Shown piece by piece: positions 1 to 4,660 of a stretch of 5,149 bases of DNA. The translations under genes were made by a program, and so were the position numbers. This DNA comes from Aquabacter sp. (GTDB lineage Bacteria; Pseudomonadota; Alphaproteobacteria; Rhizobiales; Xanthobacteraceae), in contig JASBUY010000467.1 of NCBI GenBank assembly GCA_030147645.1, positions 1-5,149 on the forward strand. The letters are read 5' to 3'. Within the stretch, counting starts at the first letter, position 1. The number at the start of each line of letters is the position of its first letter. The notes under the pieces were generated by a model. That model did not search any database. It had not been told where the DNA came from and saw only the letters and a program-made list of their open reading frames with translations.

Positions 1-153
1 CGCTATCCCGTGCCGCTCGCCGCCGCCGCGCTCCAGATGTTCCTCGCCGCCTCGGGCGCGGGCATGGGGCGCGAGGACGACGCCTCCGTCGCGCGCATCT
101 ATGCCCAGCTTTCGGGAACGCGCCTGCCGGGGCAGGGGGAGGGCCAGGCATGA
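1..153 (+). CDS. ltnD: L-threonate / beta-hydroxyacid dehydrogenase, C-terminal end (partial, 5' cut by window)
   Basis: The reading frame is open from the first base and ends at TGA 151-153, giving the last 50 residues of a protein that begins outside the window. The visible part, with PVPLAAAALQMF, then GAGMGREDDASV and IYAQLSG, matches the C-terminal helices of the 3-hydroxyisobutyrate dehydrogenase superfamily. It most resembles the LtnD/YgbJ branch, where a G-x-G-x-x-D-D/S-x-x-V pattern closes the substrate pocket. LtnD enzymes use NAD+ to oxidise C2 of L-threonate or D-erythronate to a 2-oxo acid in the cytosol. The N-terminal Rossmann domain and catalytic lysine are not visible, so the exact substrate is inferred mainly from the next gene: otnK starts inside this stop codon (ATGA overlap), and ltnD-otnK pairs are typical of tetronate operons. 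Another beta-hydroxyacid dehydrogenase remains possible. Confidence 0.75.
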   Translation, partial: RYPVPLAAAALQMFLAASGAGMGREDDASVARIYAQLSGTRLPGQGEGQA

Positions 154-1430
154 GCCTGCTGCTCGGCGCCGTCGCGGACGATTATACGGGCGCGTCCGAC
201 CTCGCGAACACCTTCACCAAAGCGGGCCTGCGCACGCTCCAGACCATCGGCGTGCCCGAACCGGGGCTCGATCTGCCGGACGTGGACGCGGTGGTGGTGG
301 CGCTGAAAAGCCGCTCCATTCCGGCACAGGAGGCGGTGGCGCTGTCCCTTGAAGCCGCGCGCTGGCTGCGCGCGCGGGGGGCGGGGCATGTGCTGTTCAA
401 GGTGTGCTCCACCTTCGATTCCACCGATGCCGGCAATATCGGCCCGGTCACCGACGCCCTGCGCGCGGAACTCTGCGCGGGAGACCCACGGCCGGTGATC
501 GTCACCCCGGCCTTTCCCGAGACCGGGCGCACCGTCTATCTCGGCCATCTGTTCGTGGGTCCGCTTTTGCTGAGCGACAGCCCGCTCAAGGACCATCCGC
601 TCAACCCCATGCATGATTCCAGTCTCGTGCGGGTGCTTCGCCGGCAAAGTGAAGGCGAGGTGGGCCTTGTCGATCTCGCCAGCGTGGAGGCGGGGGCGGA
701 CGCGGTACGTGCGCGGCTGGCCGATCTCGCCAAGGCCGGCACCGGCGCGGCCATCGCGGACGCGGTGTTTGACCGCCATCTGGACGTGCTGGGCGAAGTG
801 GCGCTGGAGGCGCCGCTCTCCACCGGCGCGTCCGGCCTTGGCCTCGGCCTCGCCCGGACCCTGGTGCGCGCCGGGCGGAGCGCCGGCAGTGCCGTCGCCC
901 TGCCCCCGGATGTCGGCGGTCCCGCCGCCATTCTTGCCGGAAGCTGCTCGGCGGCGACCTTGGCGCAGATCGTCGAGGCGGAAAAATCCCTCCCCGTCCT
1001 GCGCCTTGAGGCCGAGGCGCTGGTGACCAACGCATCCGCCGCCGTGGGGGAGGCTCTGTCCTGGGCCCGCGAGCGGCTCGCCCATGGGCCGGTCCTCATC
1101 GCCGCCAGCGGCACGCCCGACCAGGTGGCGGCGCTCCAGGCGCGCCATGGCCGGGCCGAAGCCGGCCATGCCATCGAACAGGCCAGCGCTGCGCTCGCGC
1201 AGGGGCTGGTGGAGGCCGGCGTCCGGCGCCTCGTGGTTGCGGGCGGCGAAACCTCGGGCGCGGTGGTGGATCGGCTTGGGCTGTCTGCGTTCCTGCTGGG
1301 GCCGGAGATCGCGCCCGGCGTGCCCGCGCTCGCCAGTGTCGGCGCCGGGCCGGACATGCGCCTTGCGCTGAAATCCGGAAATTTCGGCGGCGTGGACTTT
1401 TTCACACGGGCGCTGGACCTCGTGCGGTAA
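150..1430 (+). CDS. otnK: 3-oxo-tetronate 4-kinase (OtnK, four-carbon acid sugar kinase family)
   Basis: This complete 426-residue protein has the usual length for the family formerly called DUF1537. OtnK transfers phosphate from ATP to C4 of 3-oxo-tetronate (3-dehydro-erythronate), preparing it for decarboxylation to dihydroxyacetone phosphate. The N-terminal domain carries the hallmark ADDYTGA (residues 9-15), KVCSTFDST (84-92), TPAFPETGRT (119-128) and HPLNPMHDS (149-157), which belong to the sugar-acid binding half. The C-terminal nucleotide-binding half shows the Gly-rich GGETSG (365-370), then GVPALASVG and SGNFGG near the end. The ATG at 150 is supported by a purine-rich Shine-Dalgarno stretch GGAGGG at 138-143 and by the ATGA overlap with the upstream dehydrogenase stop, which implies translational coupling. 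No downstream partner follows on this strand, so OtnC and OtnI, if present, lie upstream or elsewhere. The family assignment is very secure; the sugar-acid stereoisomer used is inferred. Confidence 0.93.
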   Translation: MSLLLGAVADDYTGASDLANTFTKAGLRTLQTIGVPEPGLDLPDVDAVVVALKSRSIPAQEAVALSLEAARWLRARGAGHVLFKVCSTFDSTDAGNIGPVTDALRAELCAGDPRPVIVTPAFPETGRTVYLGHLFVGPLLLSDSPLKDHPLNPMHDSSLVRVLRRQSEGEVGLVDLASVEAGADAVRARLADLAKAGTGAAIADAVFDRHLDVLGEVALEAPLSTGASGLGLGLARTLVRAGRSAGSAVALPPDVGGPAAILAGSCSAATLAQIVEAEKSLPVLRLEAEALVTNASAAVGEALSWARERLAHGPVLIAASGTPDQVAALQARHGRAEAGHAIEQASAALAQGLVEAGVRRLVVAGGETSGAVVDRLGLSAFLLGPEIAPGVPALASVGAGPDMRLALKSGNFGGVDFFTRALDLVR

Positions 1431-1437
1431 GAAACGC

Positions 1438-1449
1438 TTTGCCGGCAAA
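1438..1449. repeat. 12-bp perfect palindrome in the convergent gap
   Basis: TTTGCCGGCAAA reads the same on both strands and occupies most of the 20-base gap between the otnK stop (1428-1430) and the hydrolase stop (1451-1453, minus strand). As RNA it could form only a short stem with a small loop in either direction. It has no run of T after it, so it is at best a weak bidirectional terminator. No better terminator for either gene is visible here. A chance palindrome is quite possible. Confidence 0.35.
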
Positions 1450-1450
1450 T

Positions 1451-2290
1451 TCAGGCGAGGTCGGGGAGCGTGCGACGCAGGAAGGCGACGACCCGCGCGC
1501 AGACTTCCTCTTCCTTGCCGTTATAGAAATGGTCGCAATCCGCGATTACGTCCGCCGCGCACGGTCCGCCCGCCTGCGCGGCATAGGTCTCGGCCGGAAA
1601 GCCGATGGGGGATTCCGCATCACCCCGGATGAACAAGGTGGGCACGGCGATGCGGGGCGCGAGATCGAGAATGGCATACATGCTGGTGAGCCGGTCCACA
1701 TAGCTCGCCGCAGAAATCACATACCACCAGCCGGGCACGATCATGAGCTGGTCGCCCTTGCCCGCCGCGACCAGGGCCTTGGCGTCCTCCAAGATATCCG
1801 CGCTGCGCTCCTGGCCGAGATGGCCGGCGCGCGCCAGATTCTCCAACAGGTCCGCGCCCGTGCCGCCGCGATGGGCGGAAAGCAGCACCAAAGCCGGCGT
1901 CTGCGGCCGCTCCAGCACATGGCGCACCGCGAGGAAGCCGCCATTGGAATGGCCCATGACGATGGGCGCTGCGAAACCCTTTTCCGCCAGCCATGCGGCG
2001 GCCAGCGCATTGTCTTCCAGCGCCTCCGCCGTGGTCTGATAGGCCCCGCCCTCGGTGGCGCGGCTGTTGCGGATGGAGAGGATGTCATGGCCGCGCCGGT
2101 TGAAGGCGAGACAGGCCAGGCCAAGCCGGGTGAGCGCCGGGGGGAGGAAGCGGGGCGCGCCGGTGTAGAAATTCATGGTGTTGCCATGAAACAGCAGCAC
2201 CGCGCCCCGGATCGGCCCCGCCTCCGGCCAATGAAACGCCCCGTCGAGGGGAAGCGTAGGGGTCGCGATGGAGACAAGCTCGGTGCGCAT
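1451..2290 (-). CDS. alpha/beta-fold hydrolase (esterase/lipase-like serine hydrolase)
   Basis: This is a complete 279-residue protein without an evident signal peptide or membrane segment, so probably cytosolic. It shows the alpha/beta-hydrolase signature in order: an HGN oxyanion-hole turn at residues 35-37 (LLFHGNTMN), RRGHD at 65-69, the nucleophile elbow GHSNG at 113-117 with Ser115, a probable acid in RGDAES (Asp224), and a probable catalytic His254 in DCDHFYNG. It should hydrolyse an ester, thioester, lactone or similar bond; I do not recognise a specific subfamily or substrate. The ATG at 2290 gives the N-terminus expected for the family, although the ribosome site is weak (AAAGG about 11 bases upstream). 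It starts 30 bases after the stop of the TetR-type repressor on the same strand and is probably cotranscribed with and controlled by it. It ends 20 bases from the convergent otnK. Fold assignment is secure, function open. Confidence 0.88.
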   Translation of the reverse strand: MRTELVSIATPTLPLDGAFHWPEAGPIRGAVLLFHGNTMNFYTGAPRFLPPALTRLGLACLAFNRRGHDILSIRNSRATEGGAYQTTAEALEDNALAAAWLAEKGFAAPIVMGHSNGGFLAVRHVLERPQTPALVLLSAHRGGTGADLLENLARAGHLGQERSADILEDAKALVAAGKGDQLMIVPGWWYVISAASYVDRLTSMYAILDLAPRIAVPTLFIRGDAESPIGFPAETYAAQAGGPCAADVIADCDHFYNGKEEEVCARVVAFLRRTLPDLA

Positions 2291-2320
2291 GCGGGCAGGG
2301 GCCTTTAGCCGGAAAAAGGA

Positions 2321-2899
2321 TTAGCTGGGGCGGCGGGGAAACAGCAAAGCGACGAAGCTCGCGACGCTCTCGCGCAGCCGTTCCGCATCGCCATGGACAC
2401 GCTCCATCACCGCGAGCCCGCGCGTGAAGGTGACAACCAGCCGCGCCGCTTCGGCTGGCGGCAGGGCGCAGGCCGCGCCCGCGCGGGCCGCGGCCTCTTC
2501 CAGAAGCTGCTCCAGCCCATCCAGCAGCACACGGACCTCGTCGCACACCCGCGCATTGCCCTGACGCCCTTCGGAGGCAAGGCGGGTCGAGAGGCAGCCG
2601 CGCACCGGGCCGGCAGTCATGTTGGCGATGGCGATGTCCAGAAAGGCGGCAAGGCCCGCGCGCGGGTCGGGATCGGCCAGGGCGGCCGCTGCAGCCTCCA
2701 GAAAGCGCGCGCGGTATCGCGCGAAGGTGCGCAGGAACACCTGCTCCTTGTCGCCGAACGCATGATAGAGGCTGCCCCGCTGCACCCCGCTGGCACGGGC
2801 GAGGTCGAGCATGGAGGTCGCGCCATAGCCCTGGGCGCGGAACAGCCCTTCGGCCGCTCCCAGCACCGCCTCCTCGTCGAACTGCCGCCGGCCTGCCAT
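2321..2899 (-). CDS. TetR/AcrR-family transcriptional repressor
   Basis: This 192-residue protein has the length and layout of TetR regulators. The N-terminal DNA-binding domain runs from about residue 7 to 55, with the helix-turn-helix around 28-48: TSMLDLARASGVQRGSLYHAF followed by DKEQVF, where the SLYHAFGDKE block is the family hallmark. The rest (about 60-190) is the ligand-binding and dimerisation domain, with GCLSTRLASEG at 101-111 as in the AcrR/ComR-like branch. The frame is open upstream to an ATG at 3017-3019, but that extension would run through the operators and is low-complexity. The ATG at 2899 (MAGRRQF) gives a normal TetR N-terminus directly ahead of the first helix. Two perfect palindromes begin 20 bases upstream of this start, which strongly suggests autoregulation. 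A hydrolase gene follows on the same strand and a GST operon diverges from it, so either or both may be targets. The inducer is unknown. Confidence 0.92.
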   Translation of the reverse strand: MAGRRQFDEEAVLGAAEGLFRAQGYGATSMLDLARASGVQRGSLYHAFGDKEQVFLRTFARYRARFLEAAAAALADPDPRAGLAAFLDIAIANMTAGPVRGCLSTRLASEGRQGNARVCDEVRVLLDGLEQLLEEAAARAGAACALPPAEAARLVVTFTRGLAVMERVHGDAERLRESVASFVALLFPRRPS

Positions 2900-2919
2900 G
2901 CTCGGGGTCCCGCCTGTCC

Positions 2920-2935
2920 TTGACAGCCGTGTCAA
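2920..2935. promoter_or_regulatory. Probable TetR-type operator, site 1 (TTGACA-N4-TGTCAA)
   Basis: TTGACAGCCGTGTCAA has perfect 6-bp inverted arms around a GCCG spacer and begins 20 bases upstream of the repressor start codon. Size, symmetry and location are those expected of an autoregulatory operator for a TetR dimer. It forms a tandem pair with an identical-armed site 2 bp away. Binding by this repressor is inferred, not shown. Confidence 0.75.
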
Positions 2936-2937
2936 AG

Positions 2938-2953
2938 TTGACACCTTTGTCAA
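2938..2953. promoter_or_regulatory. Probable TetR-type operator, site 2 (TTGACA-N4-TGTCAA)
   Basis: TTGACACCTTTGTCAA has exactly the same arms as site 1 but a different spacer (CCTT), which is the pattern expected when only the arms are contacted. Its centre is 18 bp from the centre of site 1, under two helical turns, so two dimers could bind on largely overlapping or adjacent faces, as in two-dimer TetR operators such as that of QacR. It lies just downstream of a candidate minus-strand -10 element, where binding would block transcription start. Confidence 0.75.
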
Positions 2954-2981
2954 ATATAAGCCGCCCGACCCCGACTGGGAA
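2954..2981 (-). promoter_or_regulatory. Candidate promoter for the TetR-hydrolase unit
   Basis: Read on the minus strand, TTCCCA (2981-2976) and TATATT (2959-2954) match the sigma-70 -35 and -10 boxes at 4/6 and 5/6 positions with a 16-base spacer. Transcription would begin around 2947, inside the second operator, a normal repression geometry. The same AT-rich patch reads TATAAG on the plus strand (2955-2960), so a divergent promoter toward the GST genes may overlap, but no good -35 was found for it. Alphaproteobacterial promoters are often degenerate, so this is tentative. Confidence 0.35.
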
Positions 2982-3000
2982 GGGCGCCGGCGGTTTGCGG

Positions 3001-3012
3001 AGCGCATGCGCT
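3001..3012. repeat. 12-bp perfect palindrome in the divergent control region
   Basis: AGCGCATGCGCT is self-complementary over 12 bases and lies between the TetR operators and the GST genes. It does not share the arms of the operator pair. It could be a second regulator's site, but in DNA this rich in GC a palindrome built on GCGC/GCATGC is not rare. Confidence 0.3.
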
Positions 3013-3086
3013 GCATCACCGCGAGGAAGGCGTGAACATCGTCGCGTAACGCGGCTCAACCGGCATGCTCCCACCGATCTTACCGG

Positions 3087-3108
3087 GGGAATAACGCCCA
3101 TAATTCCC
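3087..3108. promoter_or_regulatory. Inverted repeat GGGAAT-N10-ATTCCC over a possible -10 box of the GST operon
   Basis: Six-base arms GGGAAT (3087-3092) and ATTCCC (3103-3108) flank a 10-base spacer and overlap CATAAT (3099-3104), a 5/6 match to a sigma-70 -10 element. Transcription from there would start near 3111, leaving a leader of about 35 bases before the GST start. No convincing -35 box is seen at 16-18 bases (GATCTT lies 17 away), as would fit an activator-dependent or weak promoter. Both the promoter and the operator role are inferred. Confidence 0.3.
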
Positions 3109-3134
3109 GCGCCCGGCCCCCGCCGGCCTGCGGC

Positions 3135-3140
3135 AGGAGG
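3135..3140 (+). promoter_or_regulatory. Strong Shine-Dalgarno site of the YfcG-like GST
   Basis: AGGAGG, a full match to the core anti-16S sequence, ends five bases before the ATG at 3146. It is the best ribosome-binding site in the window and fixes this start. It also suggests this gene is translated well whenever it is transcribed. Confidence 0.8.
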
Positions 3141-3145
3141 ACAGG

Positions 3146-3847
3146 ATGATCGAACTGCTCTACTGGACCACGCCCAATGGCCAGAAAGTCCTGATCGCGG
3201 CCGAGGAATTCGGCCTTCCTTATAAGATCACGCCGGTCAATATCTCAAAGGGTGAGCAATTCGATCCCGAATTCCTCAAGCACAGCCCGAATAACCGAAT
3301 CCCCGCCATTATCGACCACGCCCCGGCCGACGCTCAGGGGCCGCTCGCCGTCTTCGAATCCGGCGCGTGCCTGGAATATCTCGCAGACAAGACCGGACAA
3401 TTCCTTCCGAAGGCTCCGCGCCCTCGCTTCGAAGTTCTGCAATGGCTGTATTGGCAGATGGGTGGGCTCGGTCCCATGGCCGGGCAGGCCCATCACTTCA
3501 TCCAATATGCCGCCGAGCAGCATCCCTATTCCATTGACCGATATGTAAAGGAAGCCAATCGTCTCTATGGCGTGCTGGATCGTCGGTTGGCCCGTGCGCC
3601 CTTTGCTGGCGGAGCGGAATACAGCATTGCCGACATGGCCATCTATCCTTGGATCTACCGGCACGAGCGTCACAAGCAGGATCTGAACGATTTCCCCAAC
3701 GTCAAGCGCTGGTACGAGTCCGTCGGCGCCCGCCCGGCCGTGGTCAAAGCCTACGAAATCCAGGATTCCATCAATACGACTCCCACCGTGAGCCAGGAGT
3801 CTCACGCGCTCCTGTTCGGCCAGACGGCCCAGCTTCCGAAGGTCTGA
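3146..3847 (+). CDS. yfcG: Glutathione S-transferase family protein, YfcG-like disulfide-bond oxidoreductase
   Basis: This 233-residue cytosolic protein has the two-domain GST layout. The thioredoxin-fold half (1-87) opens with WTTPNGQK: TPNG at 9-12 corresponds to Thr9 and Asn11 of E. coli YfcG, which replace the usual Tyr/Ser/Cys of other GSTs. HSPNNRIPAI (46-55) holds the cis-proline and FESG (70-73) the glutathione gamma-glutamyl site. The helical half carries LQWLYWQMGGLGP (98-110), GQAHHF (113-118) and the folding motif YSIADMAIYPW (159-169). YfcG/Nu-class proteins bind two glutathiones or GSSG and reduce disulfides or hydroperoxides using glutathione rather than a catalytic cysteine. 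The tail after about 208 is longer than in E. coli YfcG (215 residues). The gene is the first of a tight pair with the next GST. Its DNA is less GC-rich than its neighbours (28, 34 and 34 G+C in the 60-base lines from 3241, 3541 and 3661), suggesting a different history. Family call is secure; physiological substrate unknown. Confidence 0.92.
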   Translation: MIELLYWTTPNGQKVLIAAEEFGLPYKITPVNISKGEQFDPEFLKHSPNNRIPAIIDHAPADAQGPLAVFESGACLEYLADKTGQFLPKAPRPRFEVLQWLYWQMGGLGPMAGQAHHFIQYAAEQHPYSIDRYVKEANRLYGVLDRRLARAPFAGGAEYSIADMAIYPWIYRHERHKQDLNDFPNVKRWYESVGARPAVVKAYEIQDSINTTPTVSQESHALLFGQTAQLPKV

Positions 3848-3850
3848 ACC

Positions 3851-4558
3851 ATGACCGCCGCCGCATCGCTGCGCCTCTTCGAACTCGCCGGGGCCGACCC
3901 GGACCTGCGCTTCAGCCCGCATTGCTGGAAAGTGCGTATGGCCTTGGTCCATAAGGGACTTTCGGCCGAGGGCGTGCCCTGGCGCTTCACCGAGAAGGCG
4001 GCCATCGCCGTCTCCGGCCAAGGCCTGGTGCCGGTCCTCCTGGACGGCGAGACGGCGGTGAGCGACAGCTTCCGCATCGCCGAGCATCTGGAGAGCGCCT
4101 ATCCCGACCGCCCGAGCCTGTTCGGCGGCGAGATGGGCCGTGCCAATGCCCGCTTCATCAATGCCTATGTGGACACGCTGCTCATCCCGCCTCTGGCCCG
4201 CGCCATCCTCATGGATATTTACGGCCGTCTAGCGCCGCAGGACCGCGCCTATTTCCGTGAAAGCCGGGAAAAGCGCTTTTCCATGCCGCTGGAAGCGGTC
4301 GGCGCCGATGCGGCGGATCGCTTGGCCGAGGTGCGCCGCCTGCTCCAGCCGCTGCGCCTCATGCTGAAATCCCAGCCCTTCCTCTGCGGCTCCGCGCCCG
4401 CTTATGCCGATTATTGCCTGTTCGGCCTGTTCATGTGGGCGCGGGTGGTGAGCGATGTGGAGGTGCTGGCGCCGGACGATGCCATTCTCCCCTGGCGGGA
4501 GGCGCTGCTGGACGCATTTGGCGGCTATGCCCGCCAAGCGCCGCATACCGGCGGATAA
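3851..4558 (+). CDS. Glutathione S-transferase, bacterial beta-etherase (LigE)-like
   Basis: This 235-residue GST-fold protein starts three bases after the stop of the YfcG-like gene. A GAAGG at 3838-3842 inside the end of that gene serves as ribosome site, so the two are almost certainly cotranscribed. The N-terminal half has FSPHCWKVRMAL (21-32), with Ser22 where bacterial etherases such as LigE have their active-site serine region, LVPVLLD (59-65) with the cis-proline, and SDSFRIAEHL (71-80) for glutathione binding. The C-terminal half has APQDRAYFRESRE (128-140), a block that closely recalls LigE (PQDRDYVRWSRE), and the ADYCLFGLFMWARV segment (186-199). LigE-type enzymes cleave beta-aryl ethers of lignin fragments with glutathione. 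This protein is shorter than LigE (about 280 residues) and lacks its C-terminal extension. Many family members have no known substrate, so ether cleavage is a possibility and not a conclusion. Confidence 0.85.
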   Translation: MTAAASLRLFELAGADPDLRFSPHCWKVRMALVHKGLSAEGVPWRFTEKAAIAVSGQGLVPVLLDGETAVSDSFRIAEHLESAYPDRPSLFGGEMGRANARFINAYVDTLLIPPLARAILMDIYGRLAPQDRAYFRESREKRFSMPLEAVGADAADRLAEVRRLLQPLRLMLKSQPFLCGSAPAYADYCLFGLFMWARVVSDVEVLAPDDAILPWREALLDAFGGYARQAPHTGG

Positions 4559-4559
4559 G

Positions 4560-4574
4560 CCCCATCAAGCGGGG
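4560..4574 (+). terminator. Weak hairpin after the GST pair
   Basis: CCCC (4560-4563) and GGGG (4571-4574) can pair around a 7-base loop just after the stop codon of the LigE-like gene. The stem is only four pairs and no T-run follows, so it would be a poor intrinsic terminator. Read-through into the flavin reductase gene is therefore possible. Confidence 0.2.
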
Positions 4575-4594
4575 TAATTCCCTGGATTAAACAT

Positions 4595-4600
4595 CATAAT
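4595..4600 (+). promoter_or_regulatory. Possible -10 box upstream of the flavin reductase gene
   Basis: CATAAT (5/6 to consensus) sits in an AT-rich patch at 4583-4602 that stands out in the 102-base gap 4559-4660. The same CATAATT string occurs before the YfcG-like gene (3099-3105). No recognisable -35 box lies 16-18 bases upstream, so this is only a candidate for separate transcription. Nothing else (no TTGACA-N4-TGTCAA operator, no small gene) is visible in this gap. Confidence 0.22.
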
Positions 4601-4649
4601 TTGCGCTCATGGCGTCGGCTGACCATGGTGAGGGTCCGCCGATTGCATT

Positions 4650-4653
4650 AGGA
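4650..4653 (+). promoter_or_regulatory. Ribosome-binding site deciding the GTG start of the flavin reductase
   Basis: AGGA lies seven bases before GTG 4661-4663. An in-frame TGA at 4655-4657 excludes any earlier start, and the next in-frame GTG (codon 22) would already cut into the first conserved helix. The GTG at 4661 is therefore the best start. Confidence 0.65.
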
Positions 4654-4660
4654 TTGACCC

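Noticed and set aside
99..1448. A 449-codon open frame on the minus strand across otnK
   Set aside because: It is antisense to a gene with clear OtnK motifs and typical length. Its translation is rich in Arg, Gly, Ala and His without any recognisable domain, as expected from the complementary frame of a high-GC gene.
1439..2308. A 289-codon open frame on the plus strand across the hydrolase gene
   Set aside because: The minus strand carries the full alpha/beta-hydrolase motif set. The plus-strand product has no family pattern and is the mirror of GC-biased codons.
2920..2943. TTGACA strings read as plus-strand -35 boxes for the GST operon
   Set aside because: No -10-like hexamer occurs 16-18 bases downstream of either copy. 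The perfect symmetry of each site explains them better as operator arms.
2900..3019. Upstream start giving the repressor a 40-residue N-terminal extension
   Set aside because: The extension would translate through both operators and is basic, low-complexity sequence not found in TetR proteins. The start at 2899 gives the standard N-terminus.
2085..3101. A 338-codon minus-strand frame spanning the repressor, its operators and part of the hydrolase
   Set aside because: It overlaps two well-supported genes in another frame, is low-complexity in Arg/Gly/Ala, and has no domain signature.
3245..4087. A 280-codon minus-strand frame across both GST genes
   Set aside because: It is antisense to two genes with strong GST motifs and crosses their junction; its translation shows no recognisable family.
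4608..4627. CATGG...CCATG inverted repeat before the flavin reductase
   Set aside because: The arms are only five bases and do not extend. Chance is the simpler explanation.
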